Positions 16,478-25,106 of a stretch of DNA of 57,892 nt are shown here, piece after piece. Every line of letters starts with the position of its first letter. Within the stretch, counting starts at the first letter, position 1. The translations under genes and the position numbers were made by a program. Origin of the DNA: Cyclobacteriaceae bacterium (lineage in GTDB: Bacteria; Bacteroidota; Bacteroidia; Cytophagales; Cyclobacteriaceae); contig PXCO01000178.1 of the NCBI GenBank assembly GCA_003565295.1, positions 1-57,892 on the forward strand, written 5' to 3'. The notes below the pieces were generated by a model, which saw only the letters and a program-made list of their open reading frames with translations, searched no databases and was not told where the DNA came from.

Positions 16478-17588
16478 GTTGATTTAAATTTATTGCCTCT
16501 AAGGGGTCCTTAATGCATTGAACCAATTCAGAGAGGGTATAAAAGTTAATGTTTTCAAGGTGATGTTCAATAAAAGCCTTAAAGCTTTTGGGGTGAAGAA
16601 ATTCTTTTGAGTGTCCTAAAAGTATGACTGGATACAAGCTTTCTTTACTGTTCTTCCTTCTATTGAAAGCTTCGGTGAAATAGGCATTCATTTTATGACT
16701 CGAAAATAAACAAAAATCCCAACATAACATTTCTTTTTCGAAGAAATATTTTATTTTCCCGAGAAAAGTCGACTCTTTTCCTACTTTTCCCTTGATTTTG
16801 TTTAGGTTTGTTGACTTATTTTTTGAAGCCACTTTTATTCGTTGAAGATCATATTTTGTAATGCGGCGCTTGTTTAAAGCATACACAGGAAACTCAATCA
16901 GTCCGGATTGTTCAGGGTTTTCAATATGTAATTCTTGATTGGTAAACCAATAAGGCTTGTCTATACGGCAACTTCTGAAATCGTAATAGAAATATTCATT
17001 ATTGAGATACCCTCCAGGAATGACTGATGAGTCTGCAATAAACCCCAATTTTATCAAAACCTTAGTTATTTCTGTGGAAGGGGTAACGCTGAATCCTCCT
17101 GCCCTAAAGATATTGCAGGAATAGCTCGGATCCACCTCTTGGATGATTTTTTCTATTTCCTCCTTACAGCGTTTTATCAGGGCTTCTAGCCCAAGCGGAT
17201 AATTTCCAGTAGGTTCAAGAGGCACATTAGTAAGCTTCCAATAATAAGAATCTAAATCCCATGCCCTGTCTTTATATTTACCTGTAAGCCAATGGGGATG
17301 GATATGTAGCTGAACATCATGCCCGGCCAAATAGGCCCCCTTTAATTGAGCGCTAATTGCCTGTAAAGGATCAGCATCATATCCCATTTTGTTACCCTTC
17401 TGCCATTCTTCTTTTATTCTAATGAATTCTAGCACCTCAAAAAAAATGGTCAGTTTTGCTCCATATTTTTCACATATGCTTAATAGTTCATTCGTAGGGC
17501 GAATCATTGTTTGGAAAATATCTCCCCCTCCGTCGCCATAAACTTCATAATCCAAGGTAAGCGCAATGTCAAGTTTTTGATTCGTCAT
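16458..17588 (-). CDS. NodB-like polysaccharide deacetylase family protein
   Basis: A 376-residue protein with a carbohydrate-esterase-4-like fold. Seen: L-T-L-D-Y-E (11-15) in the place of the catalytic Asp motif, H-I-H-P-H-W (95-100) for the metal-binding histidines, and F-R-A-G-G-F (161-166) for the conserved Arg motif, followed by I-A-D-S-S. These are the expected elements for a metal-dependent N-deacetylase acting on an N-acetylated sugar. No signal peptide is present, so it would act on a cytoplasmic lipid-linked intermediate rather than the finished polymer (inference). It overlaps the glycosyltransferase upstream by ATGA and the toroid gene downstream by 20 bases. Confidence 0.75.
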   Translation of the reverse strand: MTNQKLDIALTLDYEVYGDGGGDIFQTMIRPTNELLSICEKYGAKLTIFFEVLEFIRIKEEWQKGNKMGYDADPLQAISAQLKGAYLAGHDVQLHIHPHWLTGKYKDRAWDLDSYYWKLTNVPLEPTGNYPLGLEALIKRCKEEIEKIIQEVDPSYSCNIFRAGGFSVTPSTEITKVLIKLGFIADSSVIPGGYLNNEYFYYDFRSCRIDKPYWFTNQELHIENPEQSGLIEFPVYALNKRRITKYDLQRIKVASKNKSTNLNKIKGKVGKESTFLGKIKYFFEKEMLCWDFCLFSSHKMNAYFTEAFNRRKNSKESLYPVILLGHSKEFLHPKSFKAFIEHHLENINFYTLSELVQCIKDPLEAINLNQHARKDH

Positions 17589-18685
17589 TTTGATTGCATG
17601 GTTTCACGGATTAACTCCACTAGCCTTGAAGCCCTGTTGTTCCAAGAGTTTTCTTTGGCGATTTTTTTTCTTTCCTCCTTGAGTTCTTTGGTGTCTCCAT
17701 CGGCTGCTTGTATTACCATTTCTAAAAACTCCCTGTCATCATTGGCCTTAAACACCGTACCTTTTGGAAAATCCCAGTGTTGAATGTTGGGGAGGTTTGT
17801 GACTACAGCAGGTAAGCCTACCGAAAGGTATTGCCACATTTTATTTGGGGTCCTTCCGGTATTGCTGTCTTCCATGTAGTAAGGGGCTATGGCCACATCC
17901 ATTTCCAGCAGGGTGTCCATCAAGTCTTTGCCAGTCTTCACCCCCAAGCTATGTACTTTACTTTTTGGGATGAGAAAATCTAGAATATCATCCAATATTG
18001 GACCAACCAAATAAAGCTCAAAGCCTTCTTTTTCTAATATGGAATTGAGTAGGGAGACGGGTGTTTTTTTCTTTCCAATGAAACCGAGTAATACGATCTT
18101 CTTATTTCCCCCTGGCTCTGGTAGGCCCTTCTGCTCCCTTGACGGATGGTCAAAGTCAGGAGCTCCCAATGGAAGTTCATAGGTGTTTTTGTTTATGGCT
18201 TTAAAGTCCTCCACCAATTTTATTGCAGTGGCCACCACCATTTTAGCGGTTTTTAACAGACGATCTTGCGTAAAGATCGTATACCTTTTAATTAAATAGG
18301 GAACCTTTACGTTGGACACAAAATCGTCTGAAGCGTAATAAATGAAATTTGGGAAGTATTTGGATATTTTGTACGCGCCAAAATCGGTGCAAATAACAAC
18401 CACTTCCTTGTTTTCCTTAAACAAATCCTTAAGCCTCGGGAAAATCCAGGATTGGAAGGCCTCATTAAGAATAGGCGTCCTGTACCTCAGCCTTCTATCC
18501 ACTGGGAAACTAGGCACAATTACCCCCATGTTTTCATTCACCTCGAATCGATTAAGGGAAGGGCGCCCGAAGGTGTTGGAAGCCACGAAAGTGACTTTAT
18601 GATCCTTGGCCAAGGCCTGAGACAATTGGTGTCGGGATCTCGGTGGAGCATCCCAAGGGGTATTGGTGAAAATAATGAACTCCAT
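17585..18685 (-). CDS. Glycosyltransferase, GT4-like
   Basis: A 366-residue GT-B glycosyltransferase. Seen: an N-terminal acceptor domain with P-P-R-S-R-H-Q-L-S, a central linker with K-K-I-V-L-L-G-F-I-G-K-K, and a C-terminal donor domain with H-S-L-G-V-K-T-G and I-A-P-Y then G-R-T-P-N-K-M-W-Q-Y-L-S-V-G-L-P, matching the W/F-E-Y-L-A-x-G-x-P type motif of capsule glycosyltransferases. Cytoplasmic. The start is 2 bases from the AAC(3)-like gene upstream and its stop overlaps the deacetylase start by 4 bases, a tight operon arrangement. Linkage specificity is unknown. Confidence 0.83.
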   Translation of the reverse strand: MEFIIFTNTPWDAPPRSRHQLSQALAKDHKVTFVASNTFGRPSLNRFEVNENMGVIVPSFPVDRRLRYRTPILNEAFQSWIFPRLKDLFKENKEVVVICTDFGAYKISKYFPNFIYYASDDFVSNVKVPYLIKRYTIFTQDRLLKTAKMVVATAIKLVEDFKAINKNTYELPLGAPDFDHPSREQKGLPEPGGNKKIVLLGFIGKKKTPVSLLNSILEKEGFELYLVGPILDDILDFLIPKSKVHSLGVKTGKDLMDTLLEMDVAIAPYYMEDSNTGRTPNKMWQYLSVGLPAVVTNLPNIQHWDFPKGTVFKANDDREFLEMVIQAADGDTKELKEERKKIAKENSWNNRASRLVELIRETMQSK

Positions 18686-18687
18686 AA

Positions 18688-19584
18688 TTAATTTTTTGAA
18701 AAACTGCTTCTTGTAATGCCTTTTGGCAAAAGTTTGCTTAAAAACTCCAATTCATCATTATTATCACATACATAGAAAGGGGCGTCTTTTTTCTTGATAA
18801 GTTTGTAGGTAGGAAAACGGTGAGCCTTTAGAAAATCACAAGCCGAAATGATGGAATTGACTTTGCTGGGTTCATGCAAGAAAGTTTCCATTGTCATTTT
18901 TTTATCTCCGTAGTAATTGATGGCTCCCGGGAATTTTTTCTCACTGTAAATCTCCAATTTGTCTTTTAGGAATCTATCCTCGCATGCATGGAAAAACGAG
19001 TTAATCTCTACTCCCAACCCTAAAGATTTGCTCTTTGGCAATGTTCCTGCCCTCATATAAGGACTGTGTTCATCGTAGGGGTATTTGGATTTATGATGAT
19101 CAGAAACTAACCAGTCACGGTCTCTTCCCCATACAGCCATGGCTTTTACCGGGTGAGGGCTTAACAGTACCCCTTCTGATTCCTTAAAAGCCTGGGTGAG
19201 AACGCCCATAACGGACCTTGAAGTATTCACGTCAAATTCATGATTTTGAATCCAGAACACGGCATGCCCTGAGGGATAAAAGGGCATTAATAGATTGCCC
19301 TCTATTCCCACGGCTTCTTTAAGACAACCCACTAATTCAGCAGGTGAAAAGGCCGCATTTATATTACCAAAACTGGAATGGATAATTAGCGTGTCTCCTT
19401 TTTGAACCCCAAGCTCTTTTATCAAGAAGACCCTGAATTCATCAAGTTGAAAAGGCTTTCTATCTTGTTCGGATAGGAGTAATTTCCTCCTAACTTTCCT
19501 CTTCATGCTCCGAACGCTATTTTTCACAGGTTGGGGCACGAGATATTTCACGATTTTAGAGATGCGGTCAATTATTGATCCCAT
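18688..19584 (-). CDS. AAC(3)-family N-acetyltransferase
   Basis: A 298-residue protein of the aminoglycoside 3-N-acetyltransferase fold, which uses acetyl-CoA. Seen: L-I-I-H-S-S-F-G (67-74), the family signature near the CoA site; G-N-L-L-M-P-F-Y, in place of the usual G-T-L-L-M-P-T; S-x-M-G-V-L-T; H-P-V-K-A-M-A-V-W-G; and Y-D-E-H-S-P-Y. A basic, K/R-rich N-terminal extension of about 45 residues precedes the domain. Placement between two sugar genes suggests acetylation of an amino sugar in the polymer rather than drug resistance. Known resistance enzymes share the fold, but resistance is not claimed. It lies 18 bases after the fused oxidoreductase gene. Confidence 0.82.
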   Translation of the reverse strand: MGSIIDRISKIVKYLVPQPVKNSVRSMKRKVRRKLLLSEQDRKPFQLDEFRVFLIKELGVQKGDTLIIHSSFGNINAAFSPAELVGCLKEAVGIEGNLLMPFYPSGHAVFWIQNHEFDVNTSRSVMGVLTQAFKESEGVLLSPHPVKAMAVWGRDRDWLVSDHHKSKYPYDEHSPYMRAGTLPKSKSLGLGVEINSFFHACEDRFLKDKLEIYSEKKFPGAINYYGDKKMTMETFLHEPSKVNSIISACDFLKAHRFPTYKLIKKKDAPFYVCDNNDELEFLSKLLPKGITRSSFSKN

Positions 19585-19602
19585 GATTTAGGTAAAAATG
19601 GA

Positions 19603-21753
19603 TTATATCATTTCTACTTCTTGAGGTAAACCCGTAGCTAGACTGTCTAGTATCTTAAAGGTAGTCAAAGTGGTGAGACAAATTGACCTGAAACTTATTG
19701 GACTGTCCTTGCCCTCTTTTAAGTGATTTAGAAAGCGCTCAACTTCCTCCTTGTGTCCTTTGCCTTTGGATTTTAGTTTTTTTATGCTGTTGTTTTTATG
19801 AATCGCTCCACTTCTGAAGTCATGCACCACACCTATTTTTTCGGCGGAAAACACTTCGATGTTTTCTTTTGGCATGGACTTGTCCCCATTTGCCAAATAG
19901 ACAATGGTGCCAACCGAACCATTTTTCATGCGCAATGTGATGCTGATATTGTCGTTGGCAGTTAATGCCTGGTTGCTTGTTTTCAGTGCTTCAGCATAAA
20001 CTTTTACAGGCTCCGAATCCGTGAAATATTGAATTAAGTCCACAAAGTGACATACTTCACCGATGATTCGTCCTCCGCCAATTTCGGGTATTTGTGTCCA
20101 ATGGTCTTTTGGGATAAATCCTGCATTTACACGGATATTCACTACCATGGGCTCTCCAGTATTGTGGAATTCCTCTTTTATCGTCTCACAGACGGGTGCA
20201 AATCTACGGTTAAAACCTACCATTACGGGCAAATTGGATTCCTCCTTGGCCGCAATTACCTCCCTGAGTTGGTCTTCGTTGATTGCCAGAGGCTTTTCCA
20301 CGAAAACACTTTTCCCTTTTTGCAGGGACTGGACCACTTGATCTGCATGGGCAGCATGTGGAGAGGCAATAAAAACTGTATTTATCGACGTATTGGTAAG
20401 TACATCATCGGCTTTTGTGGAGCAAAAATTAAACCCGAATTTGTCCTTTACGTTTTTTGCAGTGATACCTTTAGAGGTAACGACTCCGTCCACCCCTGCT
20501 CCCCAGGCTTTCACGTTGGGAATCAGATAGCTTTGTGCAAAACTACCCGCACCAATAAATCCAGTGTTGATACTGTTGAGGGGGGACTTTGATTCGCCAG
20601 TCAAAGACGCAAACTTTTCTTCCCCCTCATTATATTTTAACAATATGCCGATATGTGGTTCCTTAATTTTACCCAGTACGATGTCGTAAGCCTGTTCAGC
20701 TTCCTGAATATCAAAAACATGGGTAATTAGAGGCTTGACGTTTATCCTTTTTTGGGCAATCAATTCCAGGAAAGCCTCCATATTTCTTTGCTCTGTCCAC
20801 CTTACATATGCATATGGGTAATCCTTTCCAAGCTCCTCATATTCCACATCGTACCTGCCAGGGCCATATGAGCAGGAGATTTTCAGTTCAAGCTCATTCT
20901 TATAAAAGTAAGGTTCTCTAGGGATGTCCATTTTCACTGCCCCTACCACTACGATTTTACCTTTTTTACGGGCAATTTCTGTGGATAAAACGATAGGGTC
21001 ATTATTTGAGGTAGCAGCAGTGATGATGATAGAATCAAAACCGTGACCATTGGTAAAATTTTGACATGCAGCTATTAAATTTTTATCGTTCCTATGCATG
21101 GCCCTATCACCCCCAGACTCCAGCGCCAATTCGATGAGCTTTTCTGACATGTCGATTCCCAATACCGAACATCCATTAGCTTTTAACAATTGAACGGTCA
21201 GTTGACCAAGAAGCCCTAGCCCAATTACACACACCTTTTCTCCTAAAGTGGGCGAGGCTTGCCTTACGCCCTGAAGGGCAATTGCACCCAATGTGGTAAA
21301 TGCCGCTTCATCTGCGCCCACCCCTTCCGGAACCTTCGCTACTAGGTTTTGGGGCACCGACACTAACTCAGAATGTGTGGCATAATCCAAGCCAGCACAG
21401 GCAACCCTGTCGCCAACCTTGAATTTGTCATTTGTGTCCAAAGAACTAATTACCCTTCCGGAGCTACTGTAGCCCATTGCTTTCAGTGAATCCAATTTGG
21501 TTTTTACTTTGGCAAATGTGGCCCCCAATCCTTCCTTTTTTATATTTTGGATAACTTGGGCGACTAACTCCGGCCGCTGCTTGGCTTTACCAAGTAGGTT
21601 GGCTTTTGCCACTTTCACCGTGCTTCTTTCAGTACCTGCGCTTATAAGCGAATATTCATTTTCTACCAATACCATCCCCTTTGATAAAGAGGGGGCAGGA
21701 ACTTCGTCTACATACAGTTCCCCGCTTTTAAAATTTTGGATGACTTGTTTCAT
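19603..21753 (-). CDS. Bi-domain oxidoreductase (zinc-type MDR fused to Gfo/Idh/MocA)
   Basis: A 716-residue fusion of two dehydrogenase types. Residues 1 to about 370 form a medium-chain dehydrogenase: G-Y-S-S-S-G-R, G-D-R-V-A-C-A-G, and the nucleotide fold V-I-G-L-G-L-L-G-Q (177-184). Residues about 395-716 form a Gfo/Idh/MocA domain: G-F-I-G-A-G-S-F-A (about 397-405), V-E-K-P-L-A (about 484), V-G-F-N-R-R-F and G-R-I-I-G-E-V-C-H-F-V-D-L. The family is recurrent in surface-polysaccharide loci, where it probably carries out two redox steps, for example oxidation and re-reduction during epimerisation of a sugar or side group. The exact substrate is unknown. The structural Cys cluster of zinc MDRs is not evident. 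Confidence 0.85.
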   Translation of the reverse strand: MKQVIQNFKSGELYVDEVPAPSLSKGMVLVENEYSLISAGTERSTVKVAKANLLGKAKQRPELVAQVIQNIKKEGLGATFAKVKTKLDSLKAMGYSSSGRVISSLDTNDKFKVGDRVACAGLDYATHSELVSVPQNLVAKVPEGVGADEAAFTTLGAIALQGVRQASPTLGEKVCVIGLGLLGQLTVQLLKANGCSVLGIDMSEKLIELALESGGDRAMHRNDKNLIAACQNFTNGHGFDSIIITAATSNNDPIVLSTEIARKKGKIVVVGAVKMDIPREPYFYKNELELKISCSYGPGRYDVEYEELGKDYPYAYVRWTEQRNMEAFLELIAQKRINVKPLITHVFDIQEAEQAYDIVLGKIKEPHIGILLKYNEGEEKFASLTGESKSPLNSINTGFIGAGSFAQSYLIPNVKAWGAGVDGVVTSKGITAKNVKDKFGFNFCSTKADDVLTNTSINTVFIASPHAAHADQVVQSLQKGKSVFVEKPLAINEDQLREVIAAKEESNLPVMVGFNRRFAPVCETIKEEFHNTGEPMVVNIRVNAGFIPKDHWTQIPEIGGGRIIGEVCHFVDLIQYFTDSEPVKVYAEALKTSNQALTANDNISITLRMKNGSVGTIVYLANGDKSMPKENIEVFSAEKIGVVHDFRSGAIHKNNSIKKLKSKGKGHKEEVERFLNHLKEGKDSPISFRSICLTTLTTFKILDSLATGLPQEVEMI

Positions 21754-21775
21754 TTAAGTTGTTTGTTTTAAAAAT

Positions 21776-23140
21776 TTATTGGTGAATGGCTTCATTGCCT
21801 TTTAAGCTATACTCCGCTCCGTCTTTTTTGTTAAGTTCTATGATTAAATCCTGAAATTCCTTTCTGACTTTTTTGGAGTCATGTTTTGTCTCTGCAAGCC
21901 TTGTAGCTGCTTGAGCGATTTCTTCTCTTTTTGATTTGCTTTTTAATAAACCTAAAAGTCCTTTTTTCAATGCCTTACTGTCTTCCTCAGTGACTACTTC
22001 TGCCCAGTGATGGCTTTTGGCATATGCTACCACGGCTGTCTGCTCTGGGGAATAGATAAGGATTGGGGTGCCACTTGCCATATATTCCGAGGCTTTGGTA
22101 GGCATACTGTATTTGATGAATTTTATGGATTGTACGGAAAAGTCATAAGGAAGAAACAATATATCTGCTCCCCCAAATTTGTAAGGCAATTCTTCATAGG
22201 GAACGTATGGACGATGCTCCACACATTGGTATTTCGCCATCCAATCAGCTTTTTCACTTACTTGGATCACAAATTTGATCTTTTCTCCTCCTTTTCTGTT
22301 GAGTGATTCTATCACACCCGCCATGGTTTTGAGTGATTTCTGAATGCCTAGCCCCATTCTTCCTGCGTACAAAACGGTGGTAGTATCGCCTAAATCCCAA
22401 TTCTTCCGTTGGCCTTTTTTCCAGAATTGTACATCAATGGGGTTGTGAAAAGTGAGGAAGTCCCTCTGATACCTTTTTTTGTATTCTATTGCCATGGCAT
22501 CAGAAATGGCCAAAAAAAGGCTGCAATGACCCAACATGTCTTTTAACTCTTTATCGATTTTTTTTTGCCAAAACCCTCCAAACAAAGATCTTTCTTTAAT
22601 AAGCTCTGGCCAATCATCCATCATATGAAACACCATGGGTTTTCCCAAGTGCTTCTGAACTTTGGTACAAAATAAAGTTGTGGCTCTACCTTGCGATTGA
22701 GCATAAATGATATCAGGGTCAAACTCCTTAATCCAGTCCATGAAGGGAGTGGAAAGTTCGATGGAGGAGTTCATGTTGGCCAATCCTGTGAATCTAAGAA
22801 AGGGGTCAAAATAATTTTTAGAAAAATTGACTCTTTTCTTCGATTTTTTGCTAACAATCTGCGCCTCCCCTCTTTGAGAAAAATCCAAGGGGCCGGAGTA
22901 ATATTTTCTCCGTATGTGGTTCAAGGGAAACTTCCATTTCACTTCCTTTTCACCCAATTGATAATAGTTGTCGCAAATGTCGGTCTGAGTTTGGCGGTTG
23001 ATCACATATCCCCTACATGCCACTGCGATTTTATCCTTTGGCCAACCTCTAAACAAATTGGTCAAGGTAATTCCTCCACCAGAAATCATATTGAAGGGCT
23101 GGATGAGGATTAGTACTTTTGGAAAATGATTGCTTGCCAT
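21776..23140 (-). CDS. Glycosyltransferase family 4 protein
   Basis: A 454-residue GT-B enzyme. Seen: the glycine-rich acceptor-side loop M-I-S-G-G-G-I-T-L-T-N-L-F (18-30), D-I-I-Y-A-Q-S-Q-G in the first domain, V-L-Y-A-G-R-M-G-L-G-I-Q-K at the start of the donor domain, and a late P-T-K-A-S-E-Y-M-A-S-G-T-P-I-L-I in the position of the E-x7-E motif (Glu of S-E-Y-M). It is cytoplasmic. It stands 16 bases downstream of the polymerase-like gene. Sugar specificity cannot be read from the sequence. Confidence 0.87.
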   Translation of the reverse strand: MASNHFPKVLILIQPFNMISGGGITLTNLFRGWPKDKIAVACRGYVINRQTQTDICDNYYQLGEKEVKWKFPLNHIRRKYYSGPLDFSQRGEAQIVSKKSKKRVNFSKNYFDPFLRFTGLANMNSSIELSTPFMDWIKEFDPDIIYAQSQGRATTLFCTKVQKHLGKPMVFHMMDDWPELIKERSLFGGFWQKKIDKELKDMLGHCSLFLAISDAMAIEYKKRYQRDFLTFHNPIDVQFWKKGQRKNWDLGDTTTVLYAGRMGLGIQKSLKTMAGVIESLNRKGGEKIKFVIQVSEKADWMAKYQCVEHRPYVPYEELPYKFGGADILFLPYDFSVQSIKFIKYSMPTKASEYMASGTPILIYSPEQTAVVAYAKSHHWAEVVTEEDSKALKKGLLGLLKSKSKREEIAQAATRLAETKHDSKKVRKEFQDLIIELNKKDGAEYSLKGNEAIHQ

Positions 23141-23156
23141 AATTCGTTAAAAATTA

Positions 23157-24422
23157 TTAATCTTTCAATTTTAAAGAATATTCTTTCATGATTTTTTCAT
23201 CAGGTAACATCCTCAGATCTCTAGAGAACCCTATAGAAACGCACACCCAAAACAATATATAGTTGAGATCCATATTGTAGACATTTAATGGGTATAATGA
23301 AAGTATCCATAACACGATCCAGATACCAGCCACTTTGGAAAGTAGATTTCTAGAGAAAAACATTGCCTTAAAAGCAGCAACTAGCCCGATGATCACTATT
23401 AAGCCCAATTGGATGATCCCGCCTTTTAATATGATGTTTAAATAATCCGTTTCTATCATCCATCTATATCCAGTGGTGTTGCCCATGTCTATATTTGGGC
23501 ACCAATATTCACCATTAATTCCTCTTCCTATGACCCAATCTACAGTGTTAAAGTCCCTTTTGAAAGCCCTTTCTACTCCGGATCGAGTGTCTTCAGTGCC
23601 CCGTGTGGTGATTTGTTCAAAGAATGAAGCCCTATTTTGTAAATAAATTTTATCCCAATTAATGGCTGTTAAGACAGTAAATATCAAAACCATTAGGGCA
23701 ATAAGCACTTTATGATTGGTATAGATATAGAATATGACCATGAAGATCAACATGTACACCATAGATAAGGCCATGATCCCCCTTCTTGCTTTGTAAGTTG
23801 CTACTGCAATTATAAAGGTCAACACTACAAAGGCGATAATGTTTTTATATTTACTATGATAAATAAAGGTCAATAAAACAAATGGAGCAGTTATACCCAA
23901 ATTTTGAGTAAATCCTTCGAACGTGAATTTTTGGTTTACATTTTGGTCATAATGTGTAAAAATAATATCATAGTACAACAAATTCATTAGGATAAATACT
24001 ACTCCTAATATTGTAATAATATTAGATATATCTTTATAAAATTTTATATTCTTAGGTATGAATACTATTATGCCTAAGAAATGCTTAAAAATACTACGAA
24101 AAAATTCTCTTTTGGTGGATTCATAGGTGTATTCATATCCATGAAATACTACGAACAAGCTCCAGCTAAAATAAAAGAACATTGCAATTTTTAGAAAATC
24201 ATTGCTTGCTTTAAATTGAACCAAATTCACGGTGGCGTAAGCAAAAGATAACAATCCTATAGCTTGAAATAATTGAATGACTTTAATCATTCCCGTGGAA
24301 TAGGTAGAAGTGAGTGCTGCGCCCACCGCATATAATCCTATGCCAGTCCAAAGGATTAGCTGGTTTTTTTTATATTCAGCTAGGTATTCCTTGTAGATTG
24401 TTATTTGAGCCTGATCTTGCAT
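23157..24422 (-). CDS. Wzy-like O-antigen/exopolysaccharide polymerase, probable
   Basis: A polytopic membrane protein of 421 aa with about ten or eleven hydrophobic segments and a large loop near residues 265-325 (containing R-G-T-E-D-T-R-S-G-V-E-R and G-R-G-I-N-G-E-Y). That loop and the C-terminal run of membrane segments fit the O-antigen ligase/polymerase superfamily, in which Arg residues of periplasmic loops are important. In this locus it is the only candidate for polymerising lipid-linked repeat units. Its ATG overlaps the stop of the acetyltransferase gene by one base (TAATG), so translation is probably coupled. Sequence conservation in this family is low, so the call rests on topology and context. 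Confidence 0.72.
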   Translation of the reverse strand: MQDQAQITIYKEYLAEYKKNQLILWTGIGLYAVGAALTSTYSTGMIKVIQLFQAIGLLSFAYATVNLVQFKASNDFLKIAMFFYFSWSLFVVFHGYEYTYESTKREFFRSIFKHFLGIIVFIPKNIKFYKDISNIITILGVVFILMNLLYYDIIFTHYDQNVNQKFTFEGFTQNLGITAPFVLLTFIYHSKYKNIIAFVVLTFIIAVATYKARRGIMALSMVYMLIFMVIFYIYTNHKVLIALMVLIFTVLTAINWDKIYLQNRASFFEQITTRGTEDTRSGVERAFKRDFNTVDWVIGRGINGEYWCPNIDMGNTTGYRWMIETDYLNIILKGGIIQLGLIVIIGLVAAFKAMFFSRNLLSKVAGIWIVLWILSLYPLNVYNMDLNYILFWVCVSIGFSRDLRMLPDEKIMKEYSLKLKD

Positions 24423-25105
24423 TATCGGGTTTGTCCTGCTTTATGCGTTGACTGGAACTCTCTTTGAAGAAATGTCTCAACATCAAAAAAGTGCCTCTCT
24501 ACTTTTTTGAGTGTTTCCTCATCTGCATCCCACCATTTAAATTCTAATAATTGTTGAATCACATCGGGGGTAAAGCGGTATTTGGTGATCTTAATGGGAC
24601 AACCCACTGCCACGGCATATGGAGGGATATCTTTACTTACCACTGCTCCAGCGCCTATTACCGCTCCATCTCCTATCGATATACCATCCAAAATGGTGAC
24701 GTTGGCACCGATAAACACATCATTGCCAATGGAAATGGGTGATTTCTCCACCACTTTGTTTTCTTTACTATAGGTAAAACCCACTGGTTTGTGGGTGGAA
24801 TAAAACACAGGAGAAGTAGAAATCCCGTCAATTGGATGGATTCCCCAGCCGCATAAAAGGTTGGGTCCAATTGAGCAGAATTTTCCGATCCTGGTATTTG
24901 TAATCCTGGCATTTTGAGAAATATAAGTCCCTTTTCCAATGCTTGAATAGCTGATAGAATGAAACTTGTAGATCTTTGTTTTCTCGTGAATATCGCAATC
25001 CACTATGCTACTCCCTATATAGGACCAATAAACTTGCTCGTTTCTAGCAGCCGTTTTAACTAGAAAGTAGATGTTCCTTAATATGTTTTTAATTGCCCTC
25101 ACCAT
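24422..25105 (-). CDS. CatB-type hexapeptide O-acetyltransferase
   Basis: A 227-residue left-handed beta-helix acyltransferase. Seen: hexapeptide repeats from about residue 45 to 170 (I-G-K-G-T-Y-I, I-G-K-F-C-S-I-G-P-N, I-G-N-D-V-F-I-G-A-N-V-T-I-L, I-G-D-G-A-V-I-G-A-G-A-V-V), followed by V-A-V-G-C-P-I-K. The His of W-G-I-H-P fits the catalytic base of the CatB/VatD group. It most likely O-acetylates a sugar of the repeat unit. The downstream polymerase gene begins inside its stop codon; the flippase gene ends one base upstream. There is no signal peptide, so it is cytoplasmic. Confidence 0.87.
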   Translation of the reverse strand: MVRAIKNILRNIYFLVKTAARNEQVYWSYIGSSIVDCDIHEKTKIYKFHSISYSSIGKGTYISQNARITNTRIGKFCSIGPNLLCGWGIHPIDGISTSPVFYSTHKPVGFTYSKENKVVEKSPISIGNDVFIGANVTILDGISIGDGAVIGAGAVVSKDIPPYAVAVGCPIKITKYRFTPDVIQQLLEFKWWDADEETLKKVERHFFDVETFLQREFQSTHKAGQTR

Positions 25106-25106
25106 A

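Noticed and set aside
18688-19584. Antibiotic-resistance gene
   Set aside because: The AAC(3) fold is clear, but the sugar-operon setting and divergence from drug enzymes do not support a resistance call.
20047-20592. Plus-strand open frame of 181 codons
   Set aside because: It is antisense within the fused MDR/Gfo oxidoreductase gene, whose motifs are clear on the other strand.
22691-23113. Plus-strand open frame of 140 codons
   Set aside because: It is antisense inside the GT4 glycosyltransferase gene, with no supporting signal.
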